DNA from: Vulgatibacter incomptus
GTDB taxonomy: Bacteria > Myxococcota > Myxococcia > Myxococcales > Vulgatibacteraceae
Reading direction: 5' to 3'
Length of the DNA: 64,000 nucleotides
Assembly (NCBI RefSeq): GCF_001263175.1
Contig: NZ_CP012332.1
Location: forward strand, 3,802,220 to 3,866,219
In this document: positions 36,542-45,455 of the stretch, piece by piece
Layout of the letters: every line of letters starts with the position of its first letter
Position numbering within the stretch: the stretch's first letter is position 1
Translations under genes and position numbers: made by a program
The notes under the pieces: model-generated
The model's input: only the letters and a program-made list of their open reading frames with translations
What the model was told of the DNA's origin: nothing
The model's database searches: none

Positions 36542-37534
36542 TCAGGGAGGCAGGAGAGCGGTCCGCACCTCATAGCCCTCGACGTCGAAGTGCGGCCCCA
36601 GGCGAATCCAGAGCGCCATCGGCAGGCGATCGGAGAAGGGGTTGCTCCGTCCGAGATCGGCGATCGCGACCTCCATGGAGCCGTCCTCGGCGGGGCCCTG
36701 GGCCATCGCGCGGTAGGGCGCCGCCGCCAGGGCACCGAAGCGCGCGCCGAGCGGCGTCGCGAGGGCGACTTGGACCCGCGGATCCTCGCGGCCGGTCTCG
36801 AAGGTCCCGCCGGGGGTGACGCCGCCGGTGAGCACCGAGGCGAAGCCGCGTACCCAGACCTCTTGATCGGTGCGGATCAGGGTGGTCCAGATCAGGGGGC
36901 CGAAGGGGGCGGGGAAGGCCAGGACCTCCCGAGGCGAGCCGAGCTCGTCGGGAAGCTGCGCGACCGCGGCGTATCGGGCCTTCTCCCGGGCCAGGCCGCA
37001 GGCTCCTACGTAGATCGCGACGGCGAGGAGGGTGAAGGCCGAGGCCTGCGAGAGCACACGGGCCGGAACGCCGTGCCCCTTCTTCCACCGGGCCCAGAGG
37101 AGCGGCACGACCAGCGCGGCCAGGACCCAGGGGTCTGCGTGGTAGAGCCACGGCAGCGAGATCCGGGCTGGCGCGAATGGCGCGAAGAGCTGGACGCCGA
37201 TCCCCGTGAGGGCATCGAGGGCGAGGTGCCCCGCGAGGCCGGCGAAGGCCACGGCCACCAGCCCCGGGAGGACCTCGCGCAGGGGAAGCCGAGTGAGGAG
37301 GGCCGCCGCCAAGGCCACCGCAGGGGCGAGGACGAGCAGGCCCAGGAGGGAGTGGGTGACGCCGCCGTGGCCGAAGAGGAGCTCCGTATCGCCCCGGAGG
37401 CGGAGCAGGAGGTCCACGTCGGGAAGGTTGGAAGCGGCGATGCACGTCCACATCGCGGCCCGATCGGGGACGCCCCGAAAGGGGCGGATGCGCGAGAGGT
37501 GGATCCCGACGAGGCTGTGGGCGAGGTTGTCCAA
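36542..37534 (-). CDS. YdjM-type membrane-bound metal-dependent hydrolase
   Basis: The 330-residue protein probably starts at TTG 37534. The N-terminus has the PF04307 signature: DNLAHSLVGIHLSR, SNLPDVDLLLRLRGD, and HGGVTHSLLG, whose His and Asp residues are thought to bind metal. Five membrane segments follow, with GHLALDALTGIGVQLFAPF between them. The last third (about 215-330) is a periplasmic or cytoplasmic beta-rich part. Reaction and substrate are not established. It precedes mreB with a 94-bp gap on the same strand. Confidence 0.82.
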   Translation of the reverse strand: MDNLAHSLVGIHLSRIRPFRGVPDRAAMWTCIAASNLPDVDLLLRLRGDTELLFGHGGVTHSLLGLLVLAPAVALAAALLTRLPLREVLPGLVAVAFAGLAGHLALDALTGIGVQLFAPFAPARISLPWLYHADPWVLAALVVPLLWARWKKGHGVPARVLSQASAFTLLAVAIYVGACGLAREKARYAAVAQLPDELGSPREVLAFPAPFGPLIWTTLIRTDQEVWVRGFASVLTGGVTPGGTFETGREDPRVQVALATPLGARFGALAAAPYRAMAQGPAEDGSMEVAIADLGRSNPFSDRLPMALWIRLGPHFDVEGYEVRTALLPP

Positions 37535-37616
37535 GCGCGGAAGCCTAGATCGATTCCGGGCCGGTGGGGTGGAATCGCCGCCTGTGGGTGCACGGGGGAC
37601 GCCGAACGACCGCCAA

Positions 37617-37631
37617 TGGGCTCGGAATTGC
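37617..37631 (+). promoter_or_regulatory. candidate sigma54 promoter of the glnB-ntrBC operon
   Basis: TGG at 37617-37619 and TTGC at 37628-37631 have GG-to-GC spacing of exactly 12 bases, as in -24/-12 promoters; the three bases after TGG (GCT) differ from the consensus CAC. An NtrC-type activator lies in the operon. Confidence 0.4.
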
Positions 37632-37656
37632 GAACGAACCGGCGTTTCGCTAGTAT
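37628..37656 (+). promoter_or_regulatory. candidate sigma70 promoter of the same operon
   Basis: TTGCGA (37628-37633) and TAGTAT (37651-37656) are separated by 17 bp, close to the consensus. The -35 box overlaps the -12 element of the candidate sigma54 promoter. Confidence 0.5.
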
Positions 37657-37738
37657 TGCCCATCGTCTCGCGACCTTCGTGCGGTCGGCTCTCTTTGGCC
37701 GGGCGCGTAGCCGGGTCGCCGGGAAGGGAGGCTCTCTC

Positions 37739-38597
<859 letters not shown>

Positions 38598-38656
38598 GCT
38601 CCGGTCGGTTCCCCGAAGGCGAAACGATCTTCCGCGAGGCGCTGGACGCGCATCCC

Positions 38657-39616
38657 GTGCCGACCCTCGTCGTCGAACGCGGCGGCCGGATCCTCTTCCT
38701 CAACCGCGCGGCCGAGGGGCTCCTCGCCTTCCCGGCGGACCTCGGATCGATCGGCGCCGCTCTCTCCGGGCTCTGCGAGTCGGCCCTGGCGTCCCAGGCT
38801 CAGGTGCATTCCAAGGTCGATCTCGGCCCGGGGCCGGGGCAGGTCCAGGCGATCGCGGCGCCACTTCGCGAGGCGGCGCGCGAGGCGGTGGTGGTGCGGC
38901 TCTCGAGGCGGCAGCCCGGGGTCGATCTCGACGCCCTGGCCGCGGGTCTCGCCCACGAGCTGCGTAATCCGCTGGCGGGCCTCATCGGCGCCGCGGAGCT
39001 GATGGCGGCGGAGCTCCCGGACGATTCGCCCCTCGTCGCCTATTCGGCCCTGATCGTCGAGGAGGCCGCCCGGATCAACCGGCTCGCGGGATCGCTCCTC
39101 GACCTCACCAAGCCGCCGCGTCTCCGCGTCGAGCCCGAGAACCTCCACGCGATCTGCGAGCACGTGCTCGAGCTCGCTCGTCCGGCCCTCCCCGGCGGAA
39201 TCCGCGTGACGCGGCGCTACGACCCGTCGCTCCCCGACGTCCCGGTCGATCGGGACGCCGTCGTCCAGCTCGTCCTGAACCTGGTGAAGAACGCCTCGGA
39301 GGCGATGGACGGCGGAGCGGGGGAGCTGACGGTCGAGACGGGCGCCGTGTCCGGGATGCACCTGCGGGAGAGCGGCGCCAGCAGGCGGCTGGTGCGGATC
39401 GCCGTCCTCGACGAGGGACCCGGGGTCGCCGAGGACCTCGAGGTGTTCACGCCCTTCGCCTCCACGAAGCCTCGCGGCACCGGCCTGGGGCTCGCGATCG
39501 CCCGCCGCCTCGCGGACGCCCACGGCGGCAGGCTCGTCCTTCGAAACCGAAGGGGAAGACAGGGCGCGGAGGCCGAGCTCCTCCTCCCGCTCGACCCGCC
39601 GAAGGGATCTTCGTAG
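38657..39616 (+). CDS. ntrB: NtrB-like nitrogen sensor histidine kinase
   Basis: The product of at least 319 residues has a PAS domain, a HisKA helix with His100 (numbered from this start) in AAGLAHELRNPLAGLIGAAELM, and a HATPase domain with the N box LNLVKNASEAM and the G2 box GTGLGLAIARRL. The LAHELRNPL form is typical of NtrB. The first ATG/GTG/TTG in frame is GTG 38657, but codons 38594-38656 also read as PAS sequence (FREALDAHPVPTLVVE), so translation may begin earlier, possibly at a CTG (38594) overlapping the glnB stop. It should phosphorylate the following NtrC protein. Confidence 0.9.
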   Translation: MPTLVVERGGRILFLNRAAEGLLAFPADLGSIGAALSGLCESALASQAQVHSKVDLGPGPGQVQAIAAPLREAAREAVVVRLSRRQPGVDLDALAAGLAHELRNPLAGLIGAAELMAAELPDDSPLVAYSALIVEEAARINRLAGSLLDLTKPPRLRVEPENLHAICEHVLELARPALPGGIRVTRRYDPSLPDVPVDRDAVVQLVLNLVKNASEAMDGGAGELTVETGAVSGMHLRESGASRRLVRIAVLDEGPGVAEDLEVFTPFASTKPRGTGLGLAIARRLADAHGGRLVLRNRRGRQGAEAELLLPLDPPKGSS

Positions 39617-39687
39617 ACGCTCGATCGCGCGGGACAGCCGAGGTAGGGATAGGAGCGCAGCGCCTCTTCGCGCCGGATTGCAAAGCC

Positions 39688-41133
39688 ATGGCCCACTCCG
39701 CCCGAGTCCTGATCGTCGACGACGAGCCCTCGATCCGCTTCGTCCTCGAGAGGGCGGTCGAGAAGCTCGGCCTGGGCACCGCGTGCGCCGCGTCCGCCGA
39801 GGAGGCCCGAGAGCTCCTGGTGGCCGAGCGCTTCTCGCTGGTGCTCCTCGACGTGCGGCTCCCGGGGCAGTCCGGCTTCGACCTCCTACGCGACCTCCAG
39901 GCGTCGGCCGAGCGTCCCTTCGTGGTGATGATGACCGCGCAGGACACGCTGGCCTCGGCGGTCTCCGCCATGCGCCTCGGCGCGGACGAGTACGTGGTCA
40001 AGCCATTCGACCTCGCGCGCCTCTCGGCGATCGTCCGCGAGCTCAGCGCCCGCTCGCCCGCCACGCCTGCGTCCCCGCCACGGGAGGCGGCGAGGCCTGC
40101 GCTGGTGGGCGTCTCGGCGGCGATGGTCGAGCTCTCCAAGCAGCTCGGGCGGGCGGCGGCGTCGGACCTCACCGTGCTCGTCACCGGCGAGAGCGGCACG
40201 GGCAAGGAGCTCGTGGCCCGCGCGATCCACGAGCACTCGCCCAGGGCCCGCGGACCCTTCGTCACGGTGAACGCCGCCGCGATCCCGCGGGAGCTCCTGG
40301 AGAGCGAGCTCTACGGCCACGAGAAGGGCGCGTTCACCTCGGCCTCGGTCCTCCACAAGGGACGCTTCGAGCAGGCGAATGGCGGCACGCTCTTCCTCGA
40401 CGAGATCGGCGAGCTCCCCTTCGAGCTCCAGGCCAAGCTCCTCCGCGCGATCCAGGAGCGGAGCATCGATCGAGTGGGGAGCGAGCAGCCACGGCCCATC
40501 GACGTGAGGCTCGTCGCGGCCACGAACGCCGAGCTGCCGCGGCTGGTCGCCTCGGGGCGCTTCCGCGCGGACCTCTTCTATCGGCTCTCCGTGCTGGAGC
40601 TGCGCCTCCCGCCGCTGCGCGATCGCCCCGACGATCTGCTGCCCCTGGCCGAGCACTTCGTCGCGCGCCACGCTGCCGCCCTCGCCGGGCGGGACCTGCG
40701 CCTCGACCCGGCGGTCGATCCGCTCCTCCGCGCGCACGGCTGGCCCGGCAACGTTCGTGAGCTGGAGAACGCCATCCAGCGGGCGCTCGTCTATTCAAAG
40801 GGCGACATCCTGCGCCCCGCCGACCTCCTCGCCGCGATCGGTGGCGGCGATCCGGCTGCCCCTGCGCCTCGCGTCGAGGACGGCGAAGATTTCGAAACCG
40901 CCCTCCGGCGCCTGCTCCCGGGAGCGGTGGAGTCCGCCTCGGAGGGAAGCGTCCACGGCGCCATCCTCGGTCACGCGGAGCGGGAGCTCCTCCGCCTGGC
41001 GCTCTCCCGCTTCGAAGGCAACCAGCTCCGCGCCGCGCGGTGGCTCGGGATCAACCGCAACACCCTGCGTTCCCGCCTCGTCGCACTGGGACTGAGCCTG
41101 GCGCACAAGGCAGACGAGCCATCCCCCGATTGA
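39688..41133 (+). CDS. ntrC: NtrC-like sigma54-dependent response regulator
   Basis: The 481-residue activator has a receiver domain with phosphoacceptor Asp55 (LLDVRLPGQSG), a sigma54-interaction AAA+ domain with Walker A GESGTGKE (Lys173), the sigma54-contact GAFTSA loop (214-219), Walker B GGTLFLDEIGEL, and a C-terminal Fis-type helix-turn-helix (FEGNQLRAARWLGINRNTLRSRL). It should activate sigma54 promoters for nitrogen assimilation after phosphorylation by NtrB. It lies 71 bp after ntrB. Confidence 0.95.
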   Translation: MAHSARVLIVDDEPSIRFVLERAVEKLGLGTACAASAEEARELLVAERFSLVLLDVRLPGQSGFDLLRDLQASAERPFVVMMTAQDTLASAVSAMRLGADEYVVKPFDLARLSAIVRELSARSPATPASPPREAARPALVGVSAAMVELSKQLGRAAASDLTVLVTGESGTGKELVARAIHEHSPRARGPFVTVNAAAIPRELLESELYGHEKGAFTSASVLHKGRFEQANGGTLFLDEIGELPFELQAKLLRAIQERSIDRVGSEQPRPIDVRLVAATNAELPRLVASGRFRADLFYRLSVLELRLPPLRDRPDDLLPLAEHFVARHAAALAGRDLRLDPAVDPLLRAHGWPGNVRELENAIQRALVYSKGDILRPADLLAAIGGGDPAAPAPRVEDGEDFETALRRLLPGAVESASEGSVHGAILGHAERELLRLALSRFEGNQLRAARWLGINRNTLRSRLVALGLSLAHKADEPSPD

Positions 41134-41159
41134 CCGATGGACGGATCGGGGTGTATGGC
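41130..41159 (+). promoter_or_regulatory. candidate sigma70 promoter of the HEAT-repeat gene
   Basis: TTGACC (41130-41135) and TATGGC (41154-41159) are 18 bp apart and overlap the ntrC stop codon. Confidence 0.4.
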
Positions 41160-41204
41160 TGGAAGGGATCCGACCCGCCTATATCCCTTGGAAAGGGGAC
41201 AATC

Positions 41205-42875
41205 ATGCGACCCATTCTCCGCGTCGTGGCCGCGCTCGCCTGTGTGGCCCTCGCAACCGCCTGTGCGAAGCCCGATCCCAGCAAGGCAGAGACCTGGTTC
41301 AAGAACCTCTCCTCCAAGGAGACGAAGGTCCGTCTCGACGCGCTCTTGCAGCTCAAGAAGATCGGCGACAAGAGCGCGGTCGCCGCGATCGTGCCCCTGC
41401 TCAAGGAGAGCGGCGAGGTGAAGGTCGCCGCGGTGAAGACGCTGGCGAGCCTCGGCGACACCGCCGCCATCCCTGCGCTGGTCGAAGCCCTCGACGTCTC
41501 GGTCGGCATCGGCTCTGACAAGGCGACCAAGGACGCGAACACCACGAACAAGGAGATCGCCCAGGCGCTCGGCGACCTCGGAGACAAGGCGGCCCTCGAT
41601 CCCCTCCTCGACCTCGCGTCGAAGACGAAGGATCCCTTCGTGAAGGCCGCCGCGGTCAACTCGATCGGCGGCATGGGCGACGCGAAGGCGGTGACGCTCC
41701 TCTCGAAGATCGCCACCGACGACGGCGAGGAAACCTACGTCACCAAGAAGGCCATCCAGGCCCTCGGGAACATCGGCGATCCCGCCGGCGTCCCCGCGAT
41801 CAAGAAGGGCTTCTTCCAGGAGCGCAAGGGCGTCTCCTTCTACATGGAGTCCTCGTTCGCCGCGTACCAGATCGGACTGCGCGCCGCGGATCCCTTCCTC
41901 GCCGTGCTCGAGGGCAAGGACGACGATCTCAAGAAGTGGGCCGACGACAACGACATCTACGTCGAGGCGCTCTACGCCAAGGCCGGTCAGGTCCTCGGCG
42001 ATCTGAACGACCGCCGCGCGATCCCCACGCTGGTCAAGCAGCTCGCCTACGGGAAGGGCCCGAAGTCGGATGACTCGATCGACGCCCGCATGCTGATCGT
42101 GCGCCGGCAGGCGGCGGACGTCCTGGGCCGGATGCGCGCCGTCGAGGCGGTGCCCGAGCTGGTCAAGGGCCTCAAGGAGGACGAAGGCAACGTCCGCGCC
42201 GTCTACGCGCAGGCCCTCGTCTCCATCGGCGACAAGAGGGCGCTCCCCGACCTCGTCGCCTGCGCCCTCAAGGGCGAGGTGATGGAGAAGTCGATCCACG
42301 CGCGCAAGGGCTGCTACCAGGCCCTCTCGAAGCTGGGCGACGACAAGACGCTGGCCCAGTGGGAGGCCTGGGAGAAGGCCGAACCCGCGCTCTCCTCCGC
42401 CGCGTGCATGAAGGGGCTCGACTACGACGCCAAGAGCAAGGACAACGCGCAGAAGCACTGCGACGAGGTCGCCGGCAACGTGGTGAAGACCCTCGCCGAG
42501 AACAAGTCGCGCCTCGTCGCCGCCGCCGAGTGCAAGGACGACGTGAGCTGCTGGGCCGGCAAGCTCAAGTCCGAGGATCCCAAGGTCCGCGAGCGCGCGG
42601 CCATGGAGCTGGGCCGGATCAACGATCCGAAGGCGATGGCGCCGCTCCTCGCCGCCGTCACCGACGCCGAGCTCGAGCCGCGCTACGCCGCGATCCTCGC
42701 CGCCGACTGGGTGGTCTCGTCCTCCAAGGAGGCTCTCGAGGAGGCGAAGAAGGGCCTCGCGAAGCTCGACAAGCAGATCGACCAGGAGAAGGACAAGGTC
42801 CACTTCGCCAAGGTGAACCAGGACCTCACCCGCCTCGCGGTGAAGATCCGCCGCCTCGACCGCATCGGCAGCTGA
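41205..42875 (+). CDS. HEAT-repeat lipoprotein
   Basis: The 556-residue product has a lipoprotein signal (ACVALATAC) and then an almost continuous array of HEAT/PBS-lyase-type helical repeats of about 30-36 residues (for example VRLDALLQLKKIGDKSAVAAIVPLLKE, KAAAVNSIGGMGDAKAVTLL, ERAAMELGRINDPKAMAPLLAAV). The composition is rich in Lys, Ala and Asp. Such arrays bind partner proteins; the partner is unknown. The ATG at 41205 follows GAAAGGGG. Confidence 0.9.
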   Translation: MRPILRVVAALACVALATACAKPDPSKAETWFKNLSSKETKVRLDALLQLKKIGDKSAVAAIVPLLKESGEVKVAAVKTLASLGDTAAIPALVEALDVSVGIGSDKATKDANTTNKEIAQALGDLGDKAALDPLLDLASKTKDPFVKAAAVNSIGGMGDAKAVTLLSKIATDDGEETYVTKKAIQALGNIGDPAGVPAIKKGFFQERKGVSFYMESSFAAYQIGLRAADPFLAVLEGKDDDLKKWADDNDIYVEALYAKAGQVLGDLNDRRAIPTLVKQLAYGKGPKSDDSIDARMLIVRRQAADVLGRMRAVEAVPELVKGLKEDEGNVRAVYAQALVSIGDKRALPDLVACALKGEVMEKSIHARKGCYQALSKLGDDKTLAQWEAWEKAEPALSSAACMKGLDYDAKSKDNAQKHCDEVAGNVVKTLAENKSRLVAAAECKDDVSCWAGKLKSEDPKVRERAAMELGRINDPKAMAPLLAAVTDAELEPRYAAILAADWVVSSSKEALEEAKKGLAKLDKQIDQEKDKVHFAKVNQDLTRLAVKIRRLDRIGS

Positions 42876-42900
42876 TCCCGGCATTGGTCAAGCAAACCGG

Positions 42901-42938
42901 CGGCCGCGCGACCCCTCTCCAAGGGGGCAGCGCGGCCG
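42901..42938 (+). terminator. hairpin after the HEAT-repeat gene
   Basis: CGGCCGCGC (42901-42909) pairs with GCGCGGCCG (42930-42938); TCGTCGTTTCC follows. A 26-bp gap separates it from the stop codon. Confidence 0.6.
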
Positions 42939-43045
42939 TCGTCGTTTCCAGGATTTGGGAAGAGGCGGACCCGGCCACGGCGTTTCACGCTGCGATCGAG
43001 GTGGACCATGGGCCGGCCGGGCACGGCCTACGGGCCTTCTGGGGG

Positions 43046-43074
43046 TTGACCCCCACCGGACCTCATGCTATGAC
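43046..43074 (+). promoter_or_regulatory. sigma70-type promoter of the ATP synthase F0 genes
   Basis: TTGACC (43046-43051) and TATGAC (43069-43074) are separated by 17 bp, the best promoter match in the window. The -35 box sits inside a small dyad, GGGGG-TTGA-CCCCC (43041-43054). An A/T-rich leader of about 70 bp follows before atpI. Confidence 0.65.
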
Positions 43075-43151
43075 GCGCCTCCTTTCGGACGGTCGACATT
43101 CGACAACCCCTGAATTATTGGGGGTTTTCGGGCAAGACCGACGGAGCCCAC

Positions 43152-43427
43152 GTGGCAAGACCACAGGACGACCGTGACCGGGAGGATCGCCTGGAGGGAA
43201 TGTCCGGCTTCGCTCGCGCGATGCGGGAGGCCGAACCCTACATCCAGGCGTCGTGGAGTCTCGCGGCCGCGGTGGCCCTGGGAGTCGTGGCTGGGTATTT
43301 CGCGGACAAGGAGCTCGGCACCCAACCCTGGTTGCTCCTTACGGGCTCGGTTCTTGGGATGGCACTCGGGGTCTACGCCTTCATCAAGGCGATCCTGGTT
43401 GCCGAGCAGAAGCGCAAGTCGAGGTGA
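43152..43427 (+). CDS. atpI: AtpZ/AtpI-family F0F1-ATPase assembly protein
   Basis: The 91-residue protein has two transmembrane helices (about residues 33-50 and 60-80) and the family sequence ASWSLAAAVALGVVAGYFADKELGTQPWLLLTGSVLGMALG. It helps assemble the c-ring, and the F0 subunit a gene begins 8 bp after its stop. It starts at GTG 43152, preceded by CGGAGCCCAC. Confidence 0.88.
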   Translation: MARPQDDRDREDRLEGMSGFARAMREAEPYIQASWSLAAAVALGVVAGYFADKELGTQPWLLLTGSVLGMALGVYAFIKAILVAEQKRKSR

Positions 43428-43434
43428 TGAAGCG

Positions 43435-44355
43435 ATGATCGCCGGAGTACGTTCGAAGACGAGGATCGCCGCGGCTGCCCTGCTGTCGGCCTCGTTCCTG
43501 GCCTTCGCCCCGAGCGCCCAAGCGTCCGAGGACGGCCACGAAGCCAACGTCCCGGAGGTCGTGTTCGCTCACGTCGCCGACGGGAACGACATTACGTTCG
43601 AGAACCCGATCACCGGCGCGGCCGCCACCTTCGTGCTGCCCGAGTGGAAGGTCCAGATCGGCGGGACCGAGCTCGATCTCTCCCCGACCCGGCACACCGT
43701 CTTCCTCTGGCTCGCCGCCGTCCTCGTGGTCGGCGGGGTCAGCATCGCCGCTCGCCGGCGGAGCCTGGTGCCGCGCGGCTTCTACTCGGTGGTCGAGGTC
43801 TTCGTGAAGTTCATCCGCGAAGAGCTCGCCCAGAAGAACATCGGCAAGGCGCACGCGGACCACTACGTCCCGTTCCTCGCGACGATCTTCTTCCTGATCT
43901 TCACGGCCAACCTCCTCGGCCTCATCCCGTACTTCGCCACCGCCACGGCCAACGTGAACGTCACCGTCGGCTTCGCGATCTGCACCTTCGTCGTCACGAT
44001 GTACGCGGGCATGAAGGAGCAGGGGATCGCCGGGTTCTGGCTCGGAATCGTGCCCAAGGGCGTGCCCCTCTGGCTGTATCCGATCATGGTTCCGGTAGAG
44101 ATCCTCGGGCTCTTCACCAAGCCCTTCGCCCTCACCGTCCGTCTCTTCGCGAACATGGTTGCGGGCCATATCGTCCTGTTCTTCCTGCTGGCCCTGATCT
44201 TCCTGCTCCAGGGCGCAGGCGCCTTCGTCGCGCCGGTCTCGGTCGCGTTCGCTACGGGGATCTTCTTCCTCGAGCTCTTCGTGGCCCTGCTGCAGGCCTA
44301 CATCTTCACCATGTTGTCCGCGCTCTTCATCGGCATGGCTTCGCACCCGCACTAG
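43435..44355 (+). CDS. atpB: ATP synthase F0 subunit a
   Basis: The 306-residue membrane subunit forms the proton half-channels beside the c-ring. Essential Arg236 lies in PFALTVRLFANMVAGH, and PFLATIFFLIFTANLLGLIPYF is the usual helix pair. Compared with the E. coli protein it is about 35 residues longer, because it has a signal-peptide-like N-terminus (residues 6-30) and a periplasmic segment (about 31-85). The start at ATG 43435 has only a modest ribosome site. Confidence 0.96.
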   Translation: MIAGVRSKTRIAAAALLSASFLAFAPSAQASEDGHEANVPEVVFAHVADGNDITFENPITGAAATFVLPEWKVQIGGTELDLSPTRHTVFLWLAAVLVVGGVSIAARRRSLVPRGFYSVVEVFVKFIREELAQKNIGKAHADHYVPFLATIFFLIFTANLLGLIPYFATATANVNVTVGFAICTFVVTMYAGMKEQGIAGFWLGIVPKGVPLWLYPIMVPVEILGLFTKPFALTVRLFANMVAGHIVLFFLLALIFLLQGAGAFVAPVSVAFATGIFFLELFVALLQAYIFTMLSALFIGMASHPH

Positions 44356-44405
44356 CGGTGCAAGTGAAGCCTAAACCAACCACGTAGCTTCCTCGGAGGT
44401 TCATC

Positions 44406-44636
44406 ATGTCCAATATCGCTCTTGCCTTCCTCAGCGCCGGCTTCGGCGCCGGTCTCTCGGTCATCGGCGCCGCCCTCGGCATCGGCCGCCTCGCTGCCGC
44501 CGCCATGGACGGCACCGCCCGCCAGCCCGCTTCGGCCGGCGACATCCGTACCTCGATGATCATCGCGGCCGCCCTCATCGAAGGCGCGACCCTCTTCGCG
44601 CTGGTCGTCTGCATCCTGCTCGCCGTCAAGGCGTAA
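44406..44636 (+). CDS. atpE: ATP synthase F0 subunit c
   Basis: The 76-residue hairpin subunit forms the proton-driven ring. The first helix has the Gly/Ala-packed GAGLSVIGAALGIGRLAAAAMDG, the loop is RQP (residues 40-42), and the second helix carries the ion-binding carboxylate Glu59 in AALIEGATLFALV. The Na+ ring signature (ES/T and an early Gln) is absent, so protons are the expected ion. CGGAGG gives a strong ribosome site, as expected for a multicopy subunit. Confidence 0.97.
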   Translation: MSNIALAFLSAGFGAGLSVIGAALGIGRLAAAAMDGTARQPASAGDIRTSMIIAAALIEGATLFALVVCILLAVKA

Positions 44637-44645
44637 GGGTGCCTC

Positions 44646-44675
44646 GTGAAGACGCCGCGTGAAGCGGCGTCTCAC
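44646..44675 (+). ncRNA. hairpin between atpE and atpF
   Basis: GACGCCGC (44651-44658) pairs with GCGGCGTC (44664-44671) around a GTGAA loop, extended by GTGA/TCAC with one bulged A. It starts 9 bp after the atpE stop and has no T tract, so it is probably a 3' stabiliser or attenuator that keeps c-subunit output above that of subunit b. Confidence 0.5.
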
Positions 44676-44797
44676 AAGCACGAACCTGGGGGCGTCGGGT
44701 GGACCGGCGCCCTCGGAGCGTGCCCGGCCCGGGTTTCGTTCTCCTTGCGCGATCCCCGGGTAGACCGGATCTCTTCTCTGCAGGGGTGGATTTCGTG

Positions 44798-45337
44798 ATG
44801 TCGAGCTCGCTTCTCATGCTTGCCGCCGCTGAAAAGGCGTCGATCCTGACGGTTCATCCGGGGCTGACGTTCTGGACGATCGTCACCTTCGTCGTGTCGG
44901 CAGTCGTCCTCCGCTTCACCGCGTGGAAGCCCATCGTCTCCATGCTCCAGGAGCGTGAGAAGACGATCCACGAGGCGATCGAAGGCGCCAAGCGCGAGCG
45001 CCTCGAGGCCGAGCGCCTGCTCGCGGAGCAGAAGACCGCCATCACCGACGCGCGCCGCGAGGCCGCCGAGCTGGTCCGCAAGAATCAGGCCGAGGTCGAG
45101 GTGGCACGGCAGAACGCCCTCGCCCAGGCGAAGAAGGACGCCGACGCGCTCCTGGAGCAGGCCCGCCGCGCCATCGCGGAGGAGCGCTCCAAGGCCGTCT
45201 CCGAGCTCCGCTTCGCCGCCGTGGACCTGGCCATCGCCGCCGCGGGCAAGCTCCTCGAGGTCAACCTGGACGAGCAGAAGCAGCGTAAGCTCGCCGAGGA
45301 GTTCCTCCAGAAGATCCCGACCCAGCCCAGGGCTTGA
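44798..45337 (+). CDS. atpF: ATP synthase F0 subunit b
   Basis: The 179-residue peripheral stalk subunit has one membrane helix (about residues 20-38, LTFWTIVTFVVSAVVLRFTA) and then a long charged coiled coil (RERLEAERLLAEQKTAITDARREAAEL...) that reaches F1. The ATG at 44798 is in the usual position before the helix; GTG codons at 44786 and 44795 could also serve. No delta, alpha, gamma, beta or epsilon gene follows. Confidence 0.93.
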   Translation: MSSSLLMLAAAEKASILTVHPGLTFWTIVTFVVSAVVLRFTAWKPIVSMLQEREKTIHEAIEGAKRERLEAERLLAEQKTAITDARREAAELVRKNQAEVEVARQNALAQAKKDADALLEQARRAIAEERSKAVSELRFAAVDLAIAAAGKLLEVNLDEQKQRKLAEEFLQKIPTQPRA

Positions 45338-45455
45338 ACGGCTTTTCAAGATAGGTTCGATTCGACCGGTTGCTCTCCATGGGGCCGCCGGTCGTCTCTT
45401 TTTTGCCGGCGCGAACGGAGAAGAGTCTCCGAGGCCCGGGCGTTCGAAAGAAACG

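Noticed and set aside
40971-42884. 637-codon minus-strand frame
   Set aside because: It is antisense to the HEAT-repeat lipoprotein; its repeats mirror those on the other strand.
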